A stretch of DNA of 64,000 nucleotides from NCBI RefSeq assembly GCF_000687915.1, contig NZ_JHZY01000002.1, positions 1 through 64,000 on the forward strand. The letters run 5' to 3'. A program made the translations under genes and the position numbers. How positions within the stretch are numbered: the stretch's first letter is position 1; each line of letters opens with the position of its first letter. Below are positions 37,503-46,232 of this stretch, in pieces. The stretch is from Leeuwenhoekiella sp. MAR_2009_132 (GTDB lineage Bacteria > Bacteroidota > Bacteroidia > Flavobacteriales > Flavobacteriaceae). The notes below the pieces were generated by a model. The model was not told the origin of the DNA. It saw nothing but the letters and a program-made list of their open reading frames with translations, and did not search any database.

Positions 37503-37955
37503 ATGAAACGCGCAGTCTTCCCCGGTTCTTTTGATCCGCTAACATTAGGTCATTATGATATCATCGAACGTGGTTTAACGCTCTTTGATGAGATTATTTT
37601 GGCTATAGGTGTCAATGCAGATAAAAAATATATGTTCACGCTAGAGCAGCGTGAGGCTTTTTTAAAGGAGTCGTTTAAAGACGAACCCAAAATTAAAGTA
37701 ATGACCTATAAAGGGCTTACGGTAGATTTTTGTAATGCGACAGATTCGGGTTTTATCCTTCGTGGACTTAGAAATCCCGGGGATTTTGAGTTTGAAAAAG
37801 CCATTGCACATACAAACCGAAAGCTTTCTCAAATCGAAACTGTATTCTTGCTCACCTCCTCGGGTAAGAGTTATATCTCGTCTTCAATAGTTAGAGATGT
37901 AATTCGCAACGGTGGTGATTACACCGGTCTGGTACCTGATACGGTACGGGTTTAA
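37503..37955 (+). CDS. coaD: Phosphopantetheine adenylyltransferase
   Basis: Transfers AMP from ATP to 4'-phosphopantetheine, the penultimate step of coenzyme A synthesis. The nucleotidyltransferase motif AVFPGSFDPLTLGHYDII starts at residue 3 (GxxxxxxxGH-type signature). ILRGLRNPGDFEFE and the late ISSSIVRDV motif are also present. The length of 150 residues is normal. The 136-bp upstream gap contains a possible structured element (TTGAGT/ACTCAA hairpin enclosed by short complementary arms). Confidence 0.95.
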   Translation: MKRAVFPGSFDPLTLGHYDIIERGLTLFDEIILAIGVNADKKYMFTLEQREAFLKESFKDEPKIKVMTYKGLTVDFCNATDSGFILRGLRNPGDFEFEKAIAHTNRKLSQIETVFLLTSSGKSYISSSIVRDVIRNGGDYTGLVPDTVRV

Positions 37956-38011
37956 AAAACGTGCAACATTCGGTCTGATTTTTGGTCTTTCAATTTCACA
38001 AGCGCATTTCT

Positions 38012-38788
38012 ATGATCAGATTCTTCATCCTTGCTATTCTATTTTTCAATACTGCACTTGGTTTAGCGCAGAATACCTCTGGCAAAGTTTACGCCGGAGA
38101 AAAGCGAGTTCCCGGGGTTCTAGTTGAAAACAGAACTCAAAATAAAAGTACCGTTACTACAGATGAAGGGGATTTTAGTTTAGCCGCTCGACTCAAAGAT
38201 TCTTTGGTATTTAGTGCTCCATTTATGGAAACTCAGGTTTTTATTGTAGAACCTTATCAACTCGAAAAACGCTGGGTAGTTGAACTTAAAGAGAATTTAA
38301 ACGAACTGGAAGAAGTGCGTCTTACGGAAGCGCCAAAAGTTAGAGAGTTTAACTTAAAAGAATACGACAGTATAGTTAATGCAGCCATACAGGCTGATGT
38401 TAAGAAATATCCACATTTGTATAAACCACCAAATTATACAAATGGTATGGATTTTATTGCAATAGGTAAAATGTTTTTGAGCTTATTTAAAAAAGATCCT
38501 TCAAAACAGAAAAAGGAATACAATCCTATCACTTATGAGCAGTTGCATGTGCTATTTGCCACTAGCGATTACTTTGATCAAAAATTCTTAAATCGCCAGT
38601 TAGAAATAGAATCCTACCATCAAAATCTATTTTTTGAATATCTTGATGCTAAGCAGTTGAAAGGTGAACTTTTGCTTCCGGAACATCAACTTGATCTTTT
38701 GGATCGTCTTATGGTTTTAAGCACCAGTTTCAAAACTGAACTTAAAAATTTTGAACAGGAAGGTGTTTCTATTCCTGAGAAAAATTAA
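38012..38788 (+). CDS. Secreted carboxypeptidase-regulatory-like domain protein
   Basis: A signal peptide (MIRFFILAILFFNTALGLAQ) supports the start at 38012 over an in-frame ATG ten codons upstream. A beta-sandwich of the CarboxypepD_reg-like type follows (SGKVYAGEKRVPGVLVENRT, VTTDEGDFSLAARLKDSLVF), then a helical region ending about residue 258. Similar two-part proteins are frequent in Flavobacteriia, and their function is unknown. It is separated from coaD by 56 bp and converges with the TonB receptor gene. Confidence 0.83.
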   Translation: MIRFFILAILFFNTALGLAQNTSGKVYAGEKRVPGVLVENRTQNKSTVTTDEGDFSLAARLKDSLVFSAPFMETQVFIVEPYQLEKRWVVELKENLNELEEVRLTEAPKVREFNLKEYDSIVNAAIQADVKKYPHLYKPPNYTNGMDFIAIGKMFLSLFKKDPSKQKKEYNPITYEQLHVLFATSDYFDQKFLNRQLEIESYHQNLFFEYLDAKQLKGELLLPEHQLDLLDRLMVLSTSFKTELKNFEQEGVSIPEKN

Positions 38789-38807
38789 AGTTCAGTTTCT
38801 AATAACC

Positions 38808-40895
38808 TTAGTTCAGGTTTACATTTAACCCTACATAAAAGTTTATAGATTCTCCGGGATAAAAAAAGCGCGGTGCAGCACCGCCAAATCCTGTAGCATT
38901 GGGTAAAATCTGAGCTGCATAATTGATGTCAAAAACATTATTTACACCACTATAAAGTGTTGCTTTAAAATTTTGTGAAAACTGAAACGCGTAATCTGCT
39001 CTTAAATTTACCAGATTATAACTGTCACTGTAAACAGTATTTGCATCATTTAGTGGAATAGCACCTGTATGTCTGTAATTTACATTGAACCGAAGTCCGT
39101 TTGCGTGTTGTAAATCTACACCCAGATTAATTATTTTATCGGCAACACCGGTTAAATCATTACCGCCGTAGTTAATATCATTATCGATAAACTCATCAAA
39201 CGAATAGTCATTCAAGGCTAATGAAGCATAGGGTTTAAACTCCCAGTTTGCAGCAAGCCGCGTTCTATAATTAATCAGTAATTCTATTCCATTATGATCT
39301 GTTTTACCGGCATTACGCCCCACGTATTGGTCATTACCAACGCGCTCTGCAACCAATAAATCATTTACCTGTACCGTGTAAAAAGCAAGCTCTATATAGA
39401 GTGTTTTATTGAACCATTGTGCTTTTAAACCCAGCTCATAGTTAACACCGGTTTCCGGTTGTATTTCGGGGTTTATGGCGCCTTCGGGCGTGAGTGTTTC
39501 GGCAACTGTGGGTAATGAAAAGCCTCTGCTTACGGTCGCATATAAAAATTTATCTGTGACCACTTCGTAGGTCAAACCAGCCTGCGGTAAAAACAAGCGC
39601 GGATAGGTATATACTCCAGAATTGTCAATACTGGCTTCGTTGAGGTAATCGTCGAGCACATACCTGCTGTGATTGTAGTTAAGCCCTATGTCTGCCTTTA
39701 AACGTTCAGAGAATTGAAGACTTATTTGTGCAAAAAGGTTAAGGTATTTTCGGTCTTGTTCCTGATTACTAAACAGGTTACCTTGTAAACTTCCGTTTCC
39801 GGAATTATCCTGATATAAATTTTCAAAGAGTTTTGCCTGGTAATGCTCATCAAAATACTCAACCCCAATGCTGCTTTTTGCAGGAATATTAAAAACGGAA
39901 AATGAGGATTGTAAATTACTGCGTATCCCAAAAGCAAAAGAATTTTCATCTAAAATATCAAACGGTCGTGGTTCGTAACCGTCTCTGTAGTTGATAAACA
40001 CACTGGTCGTCCACGAGTTGTACTCATTAAACTGCCAGTTATACGAAAGCCCAGCAAGACCCTTATCGTACGATTCAAAACCCTGAGCAGCATTCCATGT
40101 AAAAGCTGCTTTTTCGGGATTATTTTCTAAATCTTCCGCATTGATAGAACTTGGGATGAAGGCTTTTAAGCGTGTGTAATTTCCAAAAAATGTTAGTGAA
40201 CTTGTGGCATTGAGTTCTGTTTTCGCGTATGCAGTATAGGTATTCCTGTTGTAATTACTATTATCTCTAAAACCTTCTTTTTCAAGATGATTATAACTGA
40301 TGAAACCTGCAGTTTTTTTGTTTGCTAAAGATGTCGTTACTCCGCCTTTAAAAAGGCCAAAAGAGCCACCAAGACCATTAAGCTGAACTGAAGCAGATTC
40401 TGGTTTTGGTTTAATTACCGAAATATTGATTGCTCCTCCTAATCCGGCTCCATAACTACTGCTTGCGGGACCTTTTATAATTTCGAGACGTTCAATAAGG
40501 TTGAGGTCAAGATCTTCTAACGTAGTTTCTCCCTCACCAGTGGTGAGTGGTATGCCTTCTATATACGCTTTCACCCGATTTGTAGCATACTGGCTACGCG
40601 CACCCAAACCGCGAATGCTGATTCGGCTGGTGTTTAAAGCACCTTGCTGCATTTGAATACCCGGATTCTTATTGATTTCGTTTGCGATAGAGAGTTGGTC
40701 ACTACGTTGCAGATCTTCGGCATTAATTACATTTACCGATGCCGGAATGCGCTGTAATTGATCTTGAATAGGGGTAGAAGTAATTATAACTTCCCCCAGA
40801 GTATTACGTACAGAAACAGAATCTGCTGTTGTCTTCACTTGCGCCTGAGCAAAAGTAGAAAGCAACAGCAGAGAAAGAATAGCTATTTTGCTCAT
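38808..40895 (-). CDS. TonB-dependent outer-membrane receptor
   Basis: It has 695 residues. The signal peptide ends at TFAQAQ. The plug domain covers ~35-150 (EVIITSTPIQDQLQRIPASV, GIQMQQGALNTSRISIRGLG and IEIIKGPASSSYGAGLGGAI). The 22-strand barrel ends in the usual aromatic-rich strand (FYVGLNVNLN). It lacks the N-terminal carboxypeptidase-like domain of SusC-type receptors, so it looks like a siderophore- or cofactor-type receptor. It starts 3 bp after the stop of the sorbosone-dehydrogenase-like gene, and a functional link such as sugar or cofactor uptake is inferred. Confidence 0.95.
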   Translation of the reverse strand: MSKIAILSLLLLSTFAQAQVKTTADSVSVRNTLGEVIITSTPIQDQLQRIPASVNVINAEDLQRSDQLSIANEINKNPGIQMQQGALNTSRISIRGLGARSQYATNRVKAYIEGIPLTTGEGETTLEDLDLNLIERLEIIKGPASSSYGAGLGGAINISVIKPKPESASVQLNGLGGSFGLFKGGVTTSLANKKTAGFISYNHLEKEGFRDNSNYNRNTYTAYAKTELNATSSLTFFGNYTRLKAFIPSSINAEDLENNPEKAAFTWNAAQGFESYDKGLAGLSYNWQFNEYNSWTTSVFINYRDGYEPRPFDILDENSFAFGIRSNLQSSFSVFNIPAKSSIGVEYFDEHYQAKLFENLYQDNSGNGSLQGNLFSNQEQDRKYLNLFAQISLQFSERLKADIGLNYNHSRYVLDDYLNEASIDNSGVYTYPRLFLPQAGLTYEVVTDKFLYATVSRGFSLPTVAETLTPEGAINPEIQPETGVNYELGLKAQWFNKTLYIELAFYTVQVNDLLVAERVGNDQYVGRNAGKTDHNGIELLINYRTRLAANWEFKPYASLALNDYSFDEFIDNDINYGGNDLTGVADKIINLGVDLQHANGLRFNVNYRHTGAIPLNDANTVYSDSYNLVNLRADYAFQFSQNFKATLYSGVNNVFDINYAAQILPNATGFGGAAPRFFYPGESINFYVGLNVNLN

Positions 40896-40898
40896 ATT

Positions 40899-42170
40899 TT
40901 ATTTTGCAGAAATCTTCCAGATAATACCACTATCATCATCATTAACAAGTAGTGAACCATCTGGAGTAACCGTAGTTGCTACCGGGCGGCCATATACTTC
41001 GTCACCATTTGCATCTGGTATAAAACCGGTTAAGAAATCTTCTGCAGGTTGTGGTTTTCCATTTTCAAAAGGAATAAAAACAACTTTATAGCCTGAAAAA
41101 GGATCGCGGTTCCAGGACCCATGCTGACCTACAAAAGCTCCGTTTTTATATTTAGCAGGAAATGCATCTGCGGTGTAAAAGGTAAATCCTAAAGAAGCGG
41201 TATGGGTTCCTAAAGGTACATCGGGCATAATCGCTTTATCTACTAAATCCTGATGCGGGTCGTCTGCCCAGCGCGGATCTTTAATTTGTCCGTAGTAGCT
41301 ATATGGCCAGCCGTACCAACCGCCTTTTTGAACGCTTGTCGCGTAATCTGGTACCAGGTTATTTCCTAATTCGTCACGCTCATTTACCGCAGTCCATAAA
41401 TCACCAGTAACCGGATTCCAGTCCATTCCTACCGGGTTTCTTAGTCCCGAAGCATATACGATCTCGCCACTTCCATCAAGATTTACCTCAAGAATATTAG
41501 CGCGACGCTCTTCTTTTTCCATACCCTGATCTCCCACATTACTAGCAGAACCTACAGAGATGTAAATTTTATCTTGAGCAGCGTTTGTGATAATGTTACG
41601 CGTCCAGTGATTGTTATAACCACTTGCAGAAAGTTCAACAATTTTTTCGCCTTCACCTTCTAGCTTGGTTTGTCCTTCTTTGTATGGGAAACGGTATAAA
41701 CCATCTGTATTTGCAATATAGAAGTAGTTGTTTACAACCAGCATCCCAAAATTTTGATTTAAGCCCTCTTTAAAAACAAAACGCTTATCTACTTCGCCAT
41801 CCTGATCTGTATCTCTCAACAGCGTTATTTGATTTGCACTGTCACGGGTATTTGCTTCAGCCACAAAAATATCACGGTTAGGTGCGATATACGTCCATCG
41901 TGGGTGTTTTAATGAATCGGCAAAACGTGTAACGGTAAAACCTTCTGGCGCTACCGGTGTTTTACCTTCTGGCCAACCTATAACCTTACTATTTTTAGAT
42001 ACAGATTCTGAAGAAAAAGGTGCGACAAGGTCTAAAGGACCTACTGTAGTTTGTACGGTAGTAATACCCGTATCTGCGATTTCTTCTTTTTCTGCATCCG
42101 GTACTGTTTTTTCATTTTTGCAAGCTGAAAGTAGCAGGAGACCTACTGCTGCGTATAGATATGTTTTCAT
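40899..42170 (-). CDS. PQQ-type sugar dehydrogenase family lipoprotein (L-sorbosone dehydrogenase-like)
   Basis: It has 423 residues with a lipoprotein signal (LLLLSACKNE, Cys ~17). The beta-propeller regions include PEGFTVTRFADSLKHPRWTY, DIFVAEANTRDSANQI, GLRNPVGMDWNPVTGDLW and HGSWNRDPFSGYKVVFIPF, which match the soluble glucose/sorbosone dehydrogenase fold. Homologues use PQQ, but dependence on PQQ is not visible from sequence and no PQQ genes are here. First gene of a pair with the TonB receptor; it faces sulP across a 389-bp gap. Confidence 0.9.
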   Translation of the reverse strand: MKTYLYAAVGLLLLSACKNEKTVPDAEKEEIADTGITTVQTTVGPLDLVAPFSSESVSKNSKVIGWPEGKTPVAPEGFTVTRFADSLKHPRWTYIAPNRDIFVAEANTRDSANQITLLRDTDQDGEVDKRFVFKEGLNQNFGMLVVNNYFYIANTDGLYRFPYKEGQTKLEGEGEKIVELSASGYNNHWTRNIITNAAQDKIYISVGSASNVGDQGMEKEERRANILEVNLDGSGEIVYASGLRNPVGMDWNPVTGDLWTAVNERDELGNNLVPDYATSVQKGGWYGWPYSYYGQIKDPRWADDPHQDLVDKAIMPDVPLGTHTASLGFTFYTADAFPAKYKNGAFVGQHGSWNRDPFSGYKVVFIPFENGKPQPAEDFLTGFIPDANGDEVYGRPVATTVTPDGSLLVNDDDSGIIWKISAK

Positions 42171-42368
42171 AAAATCATTTTCAACGAAAATAGTGTTTAA
42201 ATAATTCCTTAATCCTTTATAACAACGGATTAATAAAAATTTAACGGGTCTCCAAACAATATATCGTTTGAGTTTAATTTAAAGTATCTTGTTGAAAGCC
42301 TAAAGAGTTGTATTTTAATAATTTAACCCATTGAATTGCAGGTGTCTTGCGCTTTTAATTAAAAAGAT

Positions 42369-42376
42369 TAATTTTG
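42369..42376 (+). promoter_or_regulatory. -7 promoter box for the sulP transcription unit
   Basis: TAATTTTG matches TAnnTTTG perfectly, 10 bp before the 13-codon frame at 42387 and 183 bp before sulP. Confidence 0.6.
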
Positions 42377-42386
42377 CGAACTTGTT

Positions 42387-42428
42387 ATGAAAATTACCAT
42401 TCATTTTATCGCAGTTACTCCGCCTTGA
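42387..42428 (+). CDS. Possible 13-residue leader peptide upstream of sulP
   Basis: ATG to TGA gives MKITIHFIAVTPP. The frame begins 10 bp after a perfect -7 box, almost the same spacing as the trp leader peptide in this window (9 bp). It has no obvious run of one amino acid and no terminator behind it, so it may be a chance frame. Confidence 0.3.
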   Translation: MKITIHFIAVTPP

Positions 42429-42446
42429 TTTACAGCCTTTAAATCA

Positions 42447-42563
42447 ATGTCTAACACTCAATTCTTATACGATTCTAATAATATTGAATGGTATAAAAAA
42501 TTTGAGATCCAATCCTATTTCTTAATCAGCCAGTATCTCTGCAGTTTACCAATATTATTATGA
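42447..42563 (+). CDS. 38-residue ORF overlapping the sulP start (ATGA)
   Basis: The frame begins MSNTQFLYDSNNIEWYKKFE and is aromatic-rich, ending in a hydrophobic tail (CSLPILL). Its TGA overlaps the sulP ATG as ATGA, the layout of translational coupling. It lies inside the presumed sulP leader. No family recognised; coding potential cannot be proved by eye. Confidence 0.4.
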   Translation: MSNTQFLYDSNNIEWYKKFEIQSYFLISQYLCSLPILL

Positions 42564-44101
42564 AAAAAGTATTTAACTTATTTGATCTCACTCAAAAAGT
42601 AAATTATAAAACCGAAGTATTAGCAGGTTTGACTGTTGCAATGACGATGATTCCTGAATCCCTATCTTTTGCAATACTTGCGGGTTTTCCACCTTTAATG
42701 GGACTCTATGCTTCTTTTATTGCCGGTTTAGTTACTGCAATTTTTGGAGGGAGACCAGGAATGATTTCGGGTGGAGCTGGAGCAACCGTTATTACACTTA
42801 TTGCATTAATGAATTCTAATGGGCTCGAGTATGTATTAGCTGCTGTAGCGCTTGCCGGTGTTATTCAAATTTTAATCGGTCTTTTTAAACTGGGTAAGTT
42901 TATACGACTGGTACCGCACCCGGTAATGTTTGGCTTTGTAAACGGTCTTGCGATTGTAATTTTTATGTCACAGATAAAGCAATTTAAAGTATTAGTGGGC
43001 GGCGAGTATGAGTGGCTTACAGGTACCCCGTTATTGATTATGGCCGGTCTGGTAGCTCTTACTATAGGTATTGTTGTGCTTTTACCAAAATTGACTAAAG
43101 CCGTGCCTTCTTCTCTAGTAGCAATTATAGTAGTTTTTGTATTGGTTTATTTCTTAGGAATAGATACAAAAACTGTAAAAGATATTGCTTCAATAAGCGG
43201 TGGTTTTCCTCCGTTTCATATCCCTAACATTCCTATAAGTTATGAGACTTTAAAAATAATAGCACCCTATTCACTAATAATGGCTGCTGTAGGACTAACG
43301 GAAGGTTTATTAACCTTAAACCTTGTTGATGAAATTACCGAAACTAAAGGTAACGGTAACAGAGAGTGTATCGCTCAGGGAGGTGCAAACATGCTAAACG
43401 GCTTTTTCTTTGGGATGGGGGGTTGCCCAATGATTGCACAAACTTTAGTGAATTTATCTGCCGGTTCAAGAGCGCGCCTGTCTGGTATTATTGCGGCTCT
43501 TACAATCTTATTAATAGTTTTATTTGGAGCTCCTATTATTGAGCAGGTACCTATGGCTGCATTAGTAGGGGTTATGATTATGGTGGCCATAGGAACCTTT
43601 GAGTGGGTGAGCTTAAAGATTTTTAATAAAGTGCCTAAGAAAGATATTTTCCTTGTTATTATCGTTGCGGTTATAACCGTAGTGCTACACAATCTGGCAT
43701 TAGCTGTTTTAGTAGGGGTGATTCTTTCGGCCTTGTTTTTTGCATGGGAAAGTGCAAAACGCATTAGAGCCAGAAAGTTTGTTGACGAAGATGGGATTAA
43801 GCATTATGAAATATTTGGTCCCTTGTTTTTTGCGTCAACCACTAATTTTATTGAAAAGTTTGATGTTGCAAATGACCCGGAAGTGGTGATAATCGACTTT
43901 AAAGAAAGTCGTGTTTCTGATATGTCTGCAATTGAAGCTCTAAATGTAATTACTCAGCGCTATCATAAAGTAGGAAAGAAGGTGCATTTAAGATATTTAA
44001 GTAACGATTGTATTCGTCTATTAAAAAATGCGGAAGCGATAATAGATGTTAATATTATGGAGGATCCTACGTATAGACTTGTAGAAGATAAAAAGAGCTA
44101 G
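42560..44101 (+). CDS. SulP-family inorganic anion transporter with STAS domain
   Basis: It has 513 residues. The N-terminal transporter domain (~10-390) has about 12-14 hydrophobic segments, with the SulP signature AMTMIPESLSFAILAGFPPL followed by LYASFIAGLV, and a PHPVMFGFVNG motif. The C-terminal STAS domain (~410-505) includes VVIIDFKESRVSDMSAIEAL. Family members move sulfate, bicarbonate or other anions, and the many close relatives in marine bacteria are often bicarbonate transporters. No carbonic anhydrase or sulfur gene is adjacent, so the substrate is open. A long repeat array follows before the terminator. Confidence 0.93.
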   Translation: MKKVFNLFDLTQKVNYKTEVLAGLTVAMTMIPESLSFAILAGFPPLMGLYASFIAGLVTAIFGGRPGMISGGAGATVITLIALMNSNGLEYVLAAVALAGVIQILIGLFKLGKFIRLVPHPVMFGFVNGLAIVIFMSQIKQFKVLVGGEYEWLTGTPLLIMAGLVALTIGIVVLLPKLTKAVPSSLVAIIVVFVLVYFLGIDTKTVKDIASISGGFPPFHIPNIPISYETLKIIAPYSLIMAAVGLTEGLLTLNLVDEITETKGNGNRECIAQGGANMLNGFFFGMGGCPMIAQTLVNLSAGSRARLSGIIAALTILLIVLFGAPIIEQVPMAALVGVMIMVAIGTFEWVSLKIFNKVPKKDIFLVIIVAVITVVLHNLALAVLVGVILSALFFAWESAKRIRARKFVDEDGIKHYEIFGPLFFASTTNFIEKFDVANDPEVVIIDFKESRVSDMSAIEALNVITQRYHKVGKKVHLRYLSNDCIRLLKNAEAIIDVNIMEDPTYRLVEDKKS

Positions 44102-44123
44102 TTTATTAGTTTTATAATTTTTT

Positions 44124-45080
44124 GGGCGTGTCCCTTCGGGTCGGGCTATGCGCTGCAATTCCTCGGCTGCGTTCTCACTTGCCTGCGGGATTTACGCTGC
44201 TATCCCTCACGCAAATATCCTGGTCATTCATTTTATAAGTTTTTTGGGCGTGCCCCCATTGGGTCGGGCTATACGCTGCAATTCCTCGGCTGCGTTCTCA
44301 CGTGCCTGCGGGATTTACGCTGCTATCCCTCACGCAAATATCCTGGTTATTCTTTTTATAATTTTTTAGGCGTGTCCCTTCGGGTCGGGCTATATGCTGC
44401 AATTCCTCGGCTGCGTTCTCACGTACCTGCGGGATTTACGCTGCTATTCCTCACGCAAATATCCTAGTCATTATTTTTATAAATTTTTGGGCGTGTCCCT
44501 TCGGGTTGGGCTATACGCTGTAATTCCTCGGCTGCGTTATCACTTGCCTGCGGGATTTACGCTGCTATCCCTTACGCGATTAGGTGTTGAGAATGTAGTT
44601 GTGTTTTTTTTAAAATTTTAACCGTTATTAGGTTTATAATTTTTTGGGCGTGCCCCTTTGGGTCGGGCTATACACTGCAATTCCTCTTATTATTTTCTGG
44701 ACGTATCCCTTCGGGTTGGGCTATACGCTGCAATTCCTCGGCTGTTCTCACTTGCCTGCGGGATTTACGCTGCTATCCCTCACGCAAATATTCTGGACAT
44801 TTTTTTTATTATTTTCTGGGCGTGCCCCTTCGGGTCGGGCTATTCGCTGCAATTCCTCGGCTGCGTTCTCACTTGACTGCGGTATTTACGCTGCGATCCC
44901 TCACGCGATATTCCTTTGAAAATTGAATTTCATTTTTAGCTAAAAGTTTTGGAATGGTAATAGAAGCTCTAGTTAGTTTCCTATGATTTTTAAGCGTGTC
45001 CCTTTGGGTCGGGCTATACGCTGCAATTCCTTGGCTGTATTCTCACGTTCCTGCGGGATTTACGCTGCTATACCTTAATA
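44124..45080 (+). repeat. Array of eight copies of an 89-bp GC-richer non-coding element
   Basis: Copies start near 44124, 44246, 44368, 44489, 44646 (truncated at ~44685), 44698, 44818 and 44992. The typical copy begins GGGCGTGTCCCTTCGGGTCG, has GGGATTTACGCTGCTATCCC near its end (GGGAT/ATCCC arms) and closes with CTCACGC. The outer ends GCGTG and CACGC are inverted repeats. The first four copies recur every 121-122 bp with a partly conserved AT-rich linker (AAATATCCT..TT..TTTTATAA). The short frames read across it change between copies and are not credible genes. Confidence 0.93.
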
Positions 45081-45084
45081 CAAA

Positions 45085-45116
45085 AAAAGCCGATCTAATA
45101 GATTAGATCGGCTTTT
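45085..45116. terminator. Strong bidirectional terminator
   Basis: Perfect 15-bp stem AAAAGCCGATCTAAT / ATTAGATCGGCTTTT with a 2-nt centre, between the sulP repeat array and the converging small gene at 45134. Confidence 0.93.
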
Positions 45117-45133
45117 ATATGTAGAAGTTTAAA

Positions 45134-45262
45134 TTACTTCTTATTCTGTTGGTCTTTGATGGTTTTCTTATCAAAGTCCACTTTGTTTGTATTTACATTT
45201 CTATCTCCCGTTGGATTCGTTGGGTTTTTCTGGTCTACTTTACTATCAAATTTCTTGTCCAT
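45134..45262 (-). CDS. 42-residue Lys/Asp/Asn-rich protein
   Basis: The frame runs from ATG at 45262 to TAA at 45134. The peptide begins MDKKFDSKVDQKNPTNPTGD and ends QNKK; it is highly charged, low in hydrophobic residues and probably unstructured. A near-consensus box (TAACTTTA) lies about 20 bp upstream and the strong terminator 45085-45116 is just downstream, which together argue for a real small gene. Function unknown. Confidence 0.55.
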   Translation of the reverse strand: MDKKFDSKVDQKNPTNPTGDRNVNTNKVDFDKKTIKDQQNKK

Positions 45263-45384
45263 AATGCGTCTTGTTTTTTAATTTGATTAAAGTTACAAAG
45301 CGATGTTGTTAATTAGTGGTAACAACATCCTAAAACAAGGTTAATATAAAGACAGTAAAGCATTTAGTGTAATAGAATAATGAT

Positions 45385-46149
45385 CTAAGCTCTTATGGTT
45401 TTGATGAACTTAGATATTCCGGAAATTCCGTTTTTAGTTAAGTCTGTAATAAATGCCGAACCTATAATCGCTCCTTTTGCTGATTTTGTAGCTGCTTTAA
45501 AGGTTTCTTCATCTTTAATCCCAAAACCTACAATTTGCGGGTTGTTGAGTGAAAGCCCAGCGATACGCTCAAAATAATCGGTTTGTACACTGCCAAACCC
45601 AGACGTTTTTCCGGTTGTACTTGCGCTACTTACCATATATATAAAGCTATCACTTGCAGCATCAATTTGCTTTATACGCTCGTCTGTAGTTTGAGGAGTA
45701 ATTAAAAACACCATTTTAAGATCGTATTTCTCGAAAATCGCCTGGTAGTGCTCCTGATATTCCGCGAGCGGAAGATCTGGCATAATAAGGCCGTCAATGC
45801 CTATGGCTGCACACTCTTTACAAAACTTCTCAACCCCATATTGCAACATCGGGTTAAAATAGCCCATTACGATAAGCGGAATATCTACGGTTTTCCTGAT
45901 GTCTTTAATCTGCTCAAAAAGTTTTGCGGTAGTCATTCCGTTTTTCAAGGCAGCTGTAGAGCTTTCCTGTATGGTAGGACCGTCTGCTAAAGGGTCGCTA
46001 AACGGAAGTCCGATCTCAATCATATCTACACCGGCTTTTACCAGTTCTTCAATCACAGGCACGGTATCTTCTAATTTAGGGTAACCCGCAGTAAAATATA
46101 TAGACAGAAGCTCTTTGTCTTCCTGTAGGCGTTTGTTTATTCTGTTCAT
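45385..46149 (-). CDS. trpA: Tryptophan synthase alpha chain
   Basis: Cleaves indole-3-glycerol phosphate to indole, which passes to the beta chain. The active-site residues are Glu45 (VDMIEIGLPFSDPLADGP) and Asp56 in the same motif. GGAISGSAF-like phosphate-binding is represented by KGAIIGSAFITDL near the C-terminus. The length of 254 residues is normal. It is the last gene of the trp operon; 191 bp separate it from trpB, most of it a dispersed repeat element. Confidence 0.96.
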   Translation of the reverse strand: MNRINKRLQEDKELLSIYFTAGYPKLEDTVPVIEELVKAGVDMIEIGLPFSDPLADGPTIQESSTAALKNGMTTAKLFEQIKDIRKTVDIPLIVMGYFNPMLQYGVEKFCKECAAIGIDGLIMPDLPLAEYQEHYQAIFEKYDLKMVFLITPQTTDERIKQIDAASDSFIYMVSSASTTGKTSGFGSVQTDYFERIAGLSLNNPQIVGFGIKDEETFKAATKSAKGAIIGSAFITDLTKNGISGISKFIKTIRA

Positions 46150-46232
46150 CGTTTGTATTTTTTTAAGTCATTTCTAAACTTCAGCTTTCGCTCAGGTTAA
46201 GCTTTGTTAGAAATCTTTATGTTTAAGGACTT

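Larger units (their letters stand above)
42171..42559. other. 389-bp divergent intergenic region before sulP
   Basis: It holds a near-consensus minus-strand box for the dehydrogenase (TATTTTCG), the plus-strand box at 42369 and two short frames (42387-42428 and 42447-42563) described separately. The upstream 200 bp show nothing clear. Confidence 0.5.

Noticed and set aside
44148..44919. Overlapping plus-strand frames of 70-90 codons in the sulP downstream array
   Set aside because: They read through the 89-bp elements in different frames, change frame between copies, and have no promoter of their own. The repeat explains them.
44124..45080. CRISPR array
   Set aside because: The repeated unit is 89 bp, far longer than CRISPR repeats; the linkers are themselves similar to each other, spacing is irregular after the fourth copy, and no cas genes are present.
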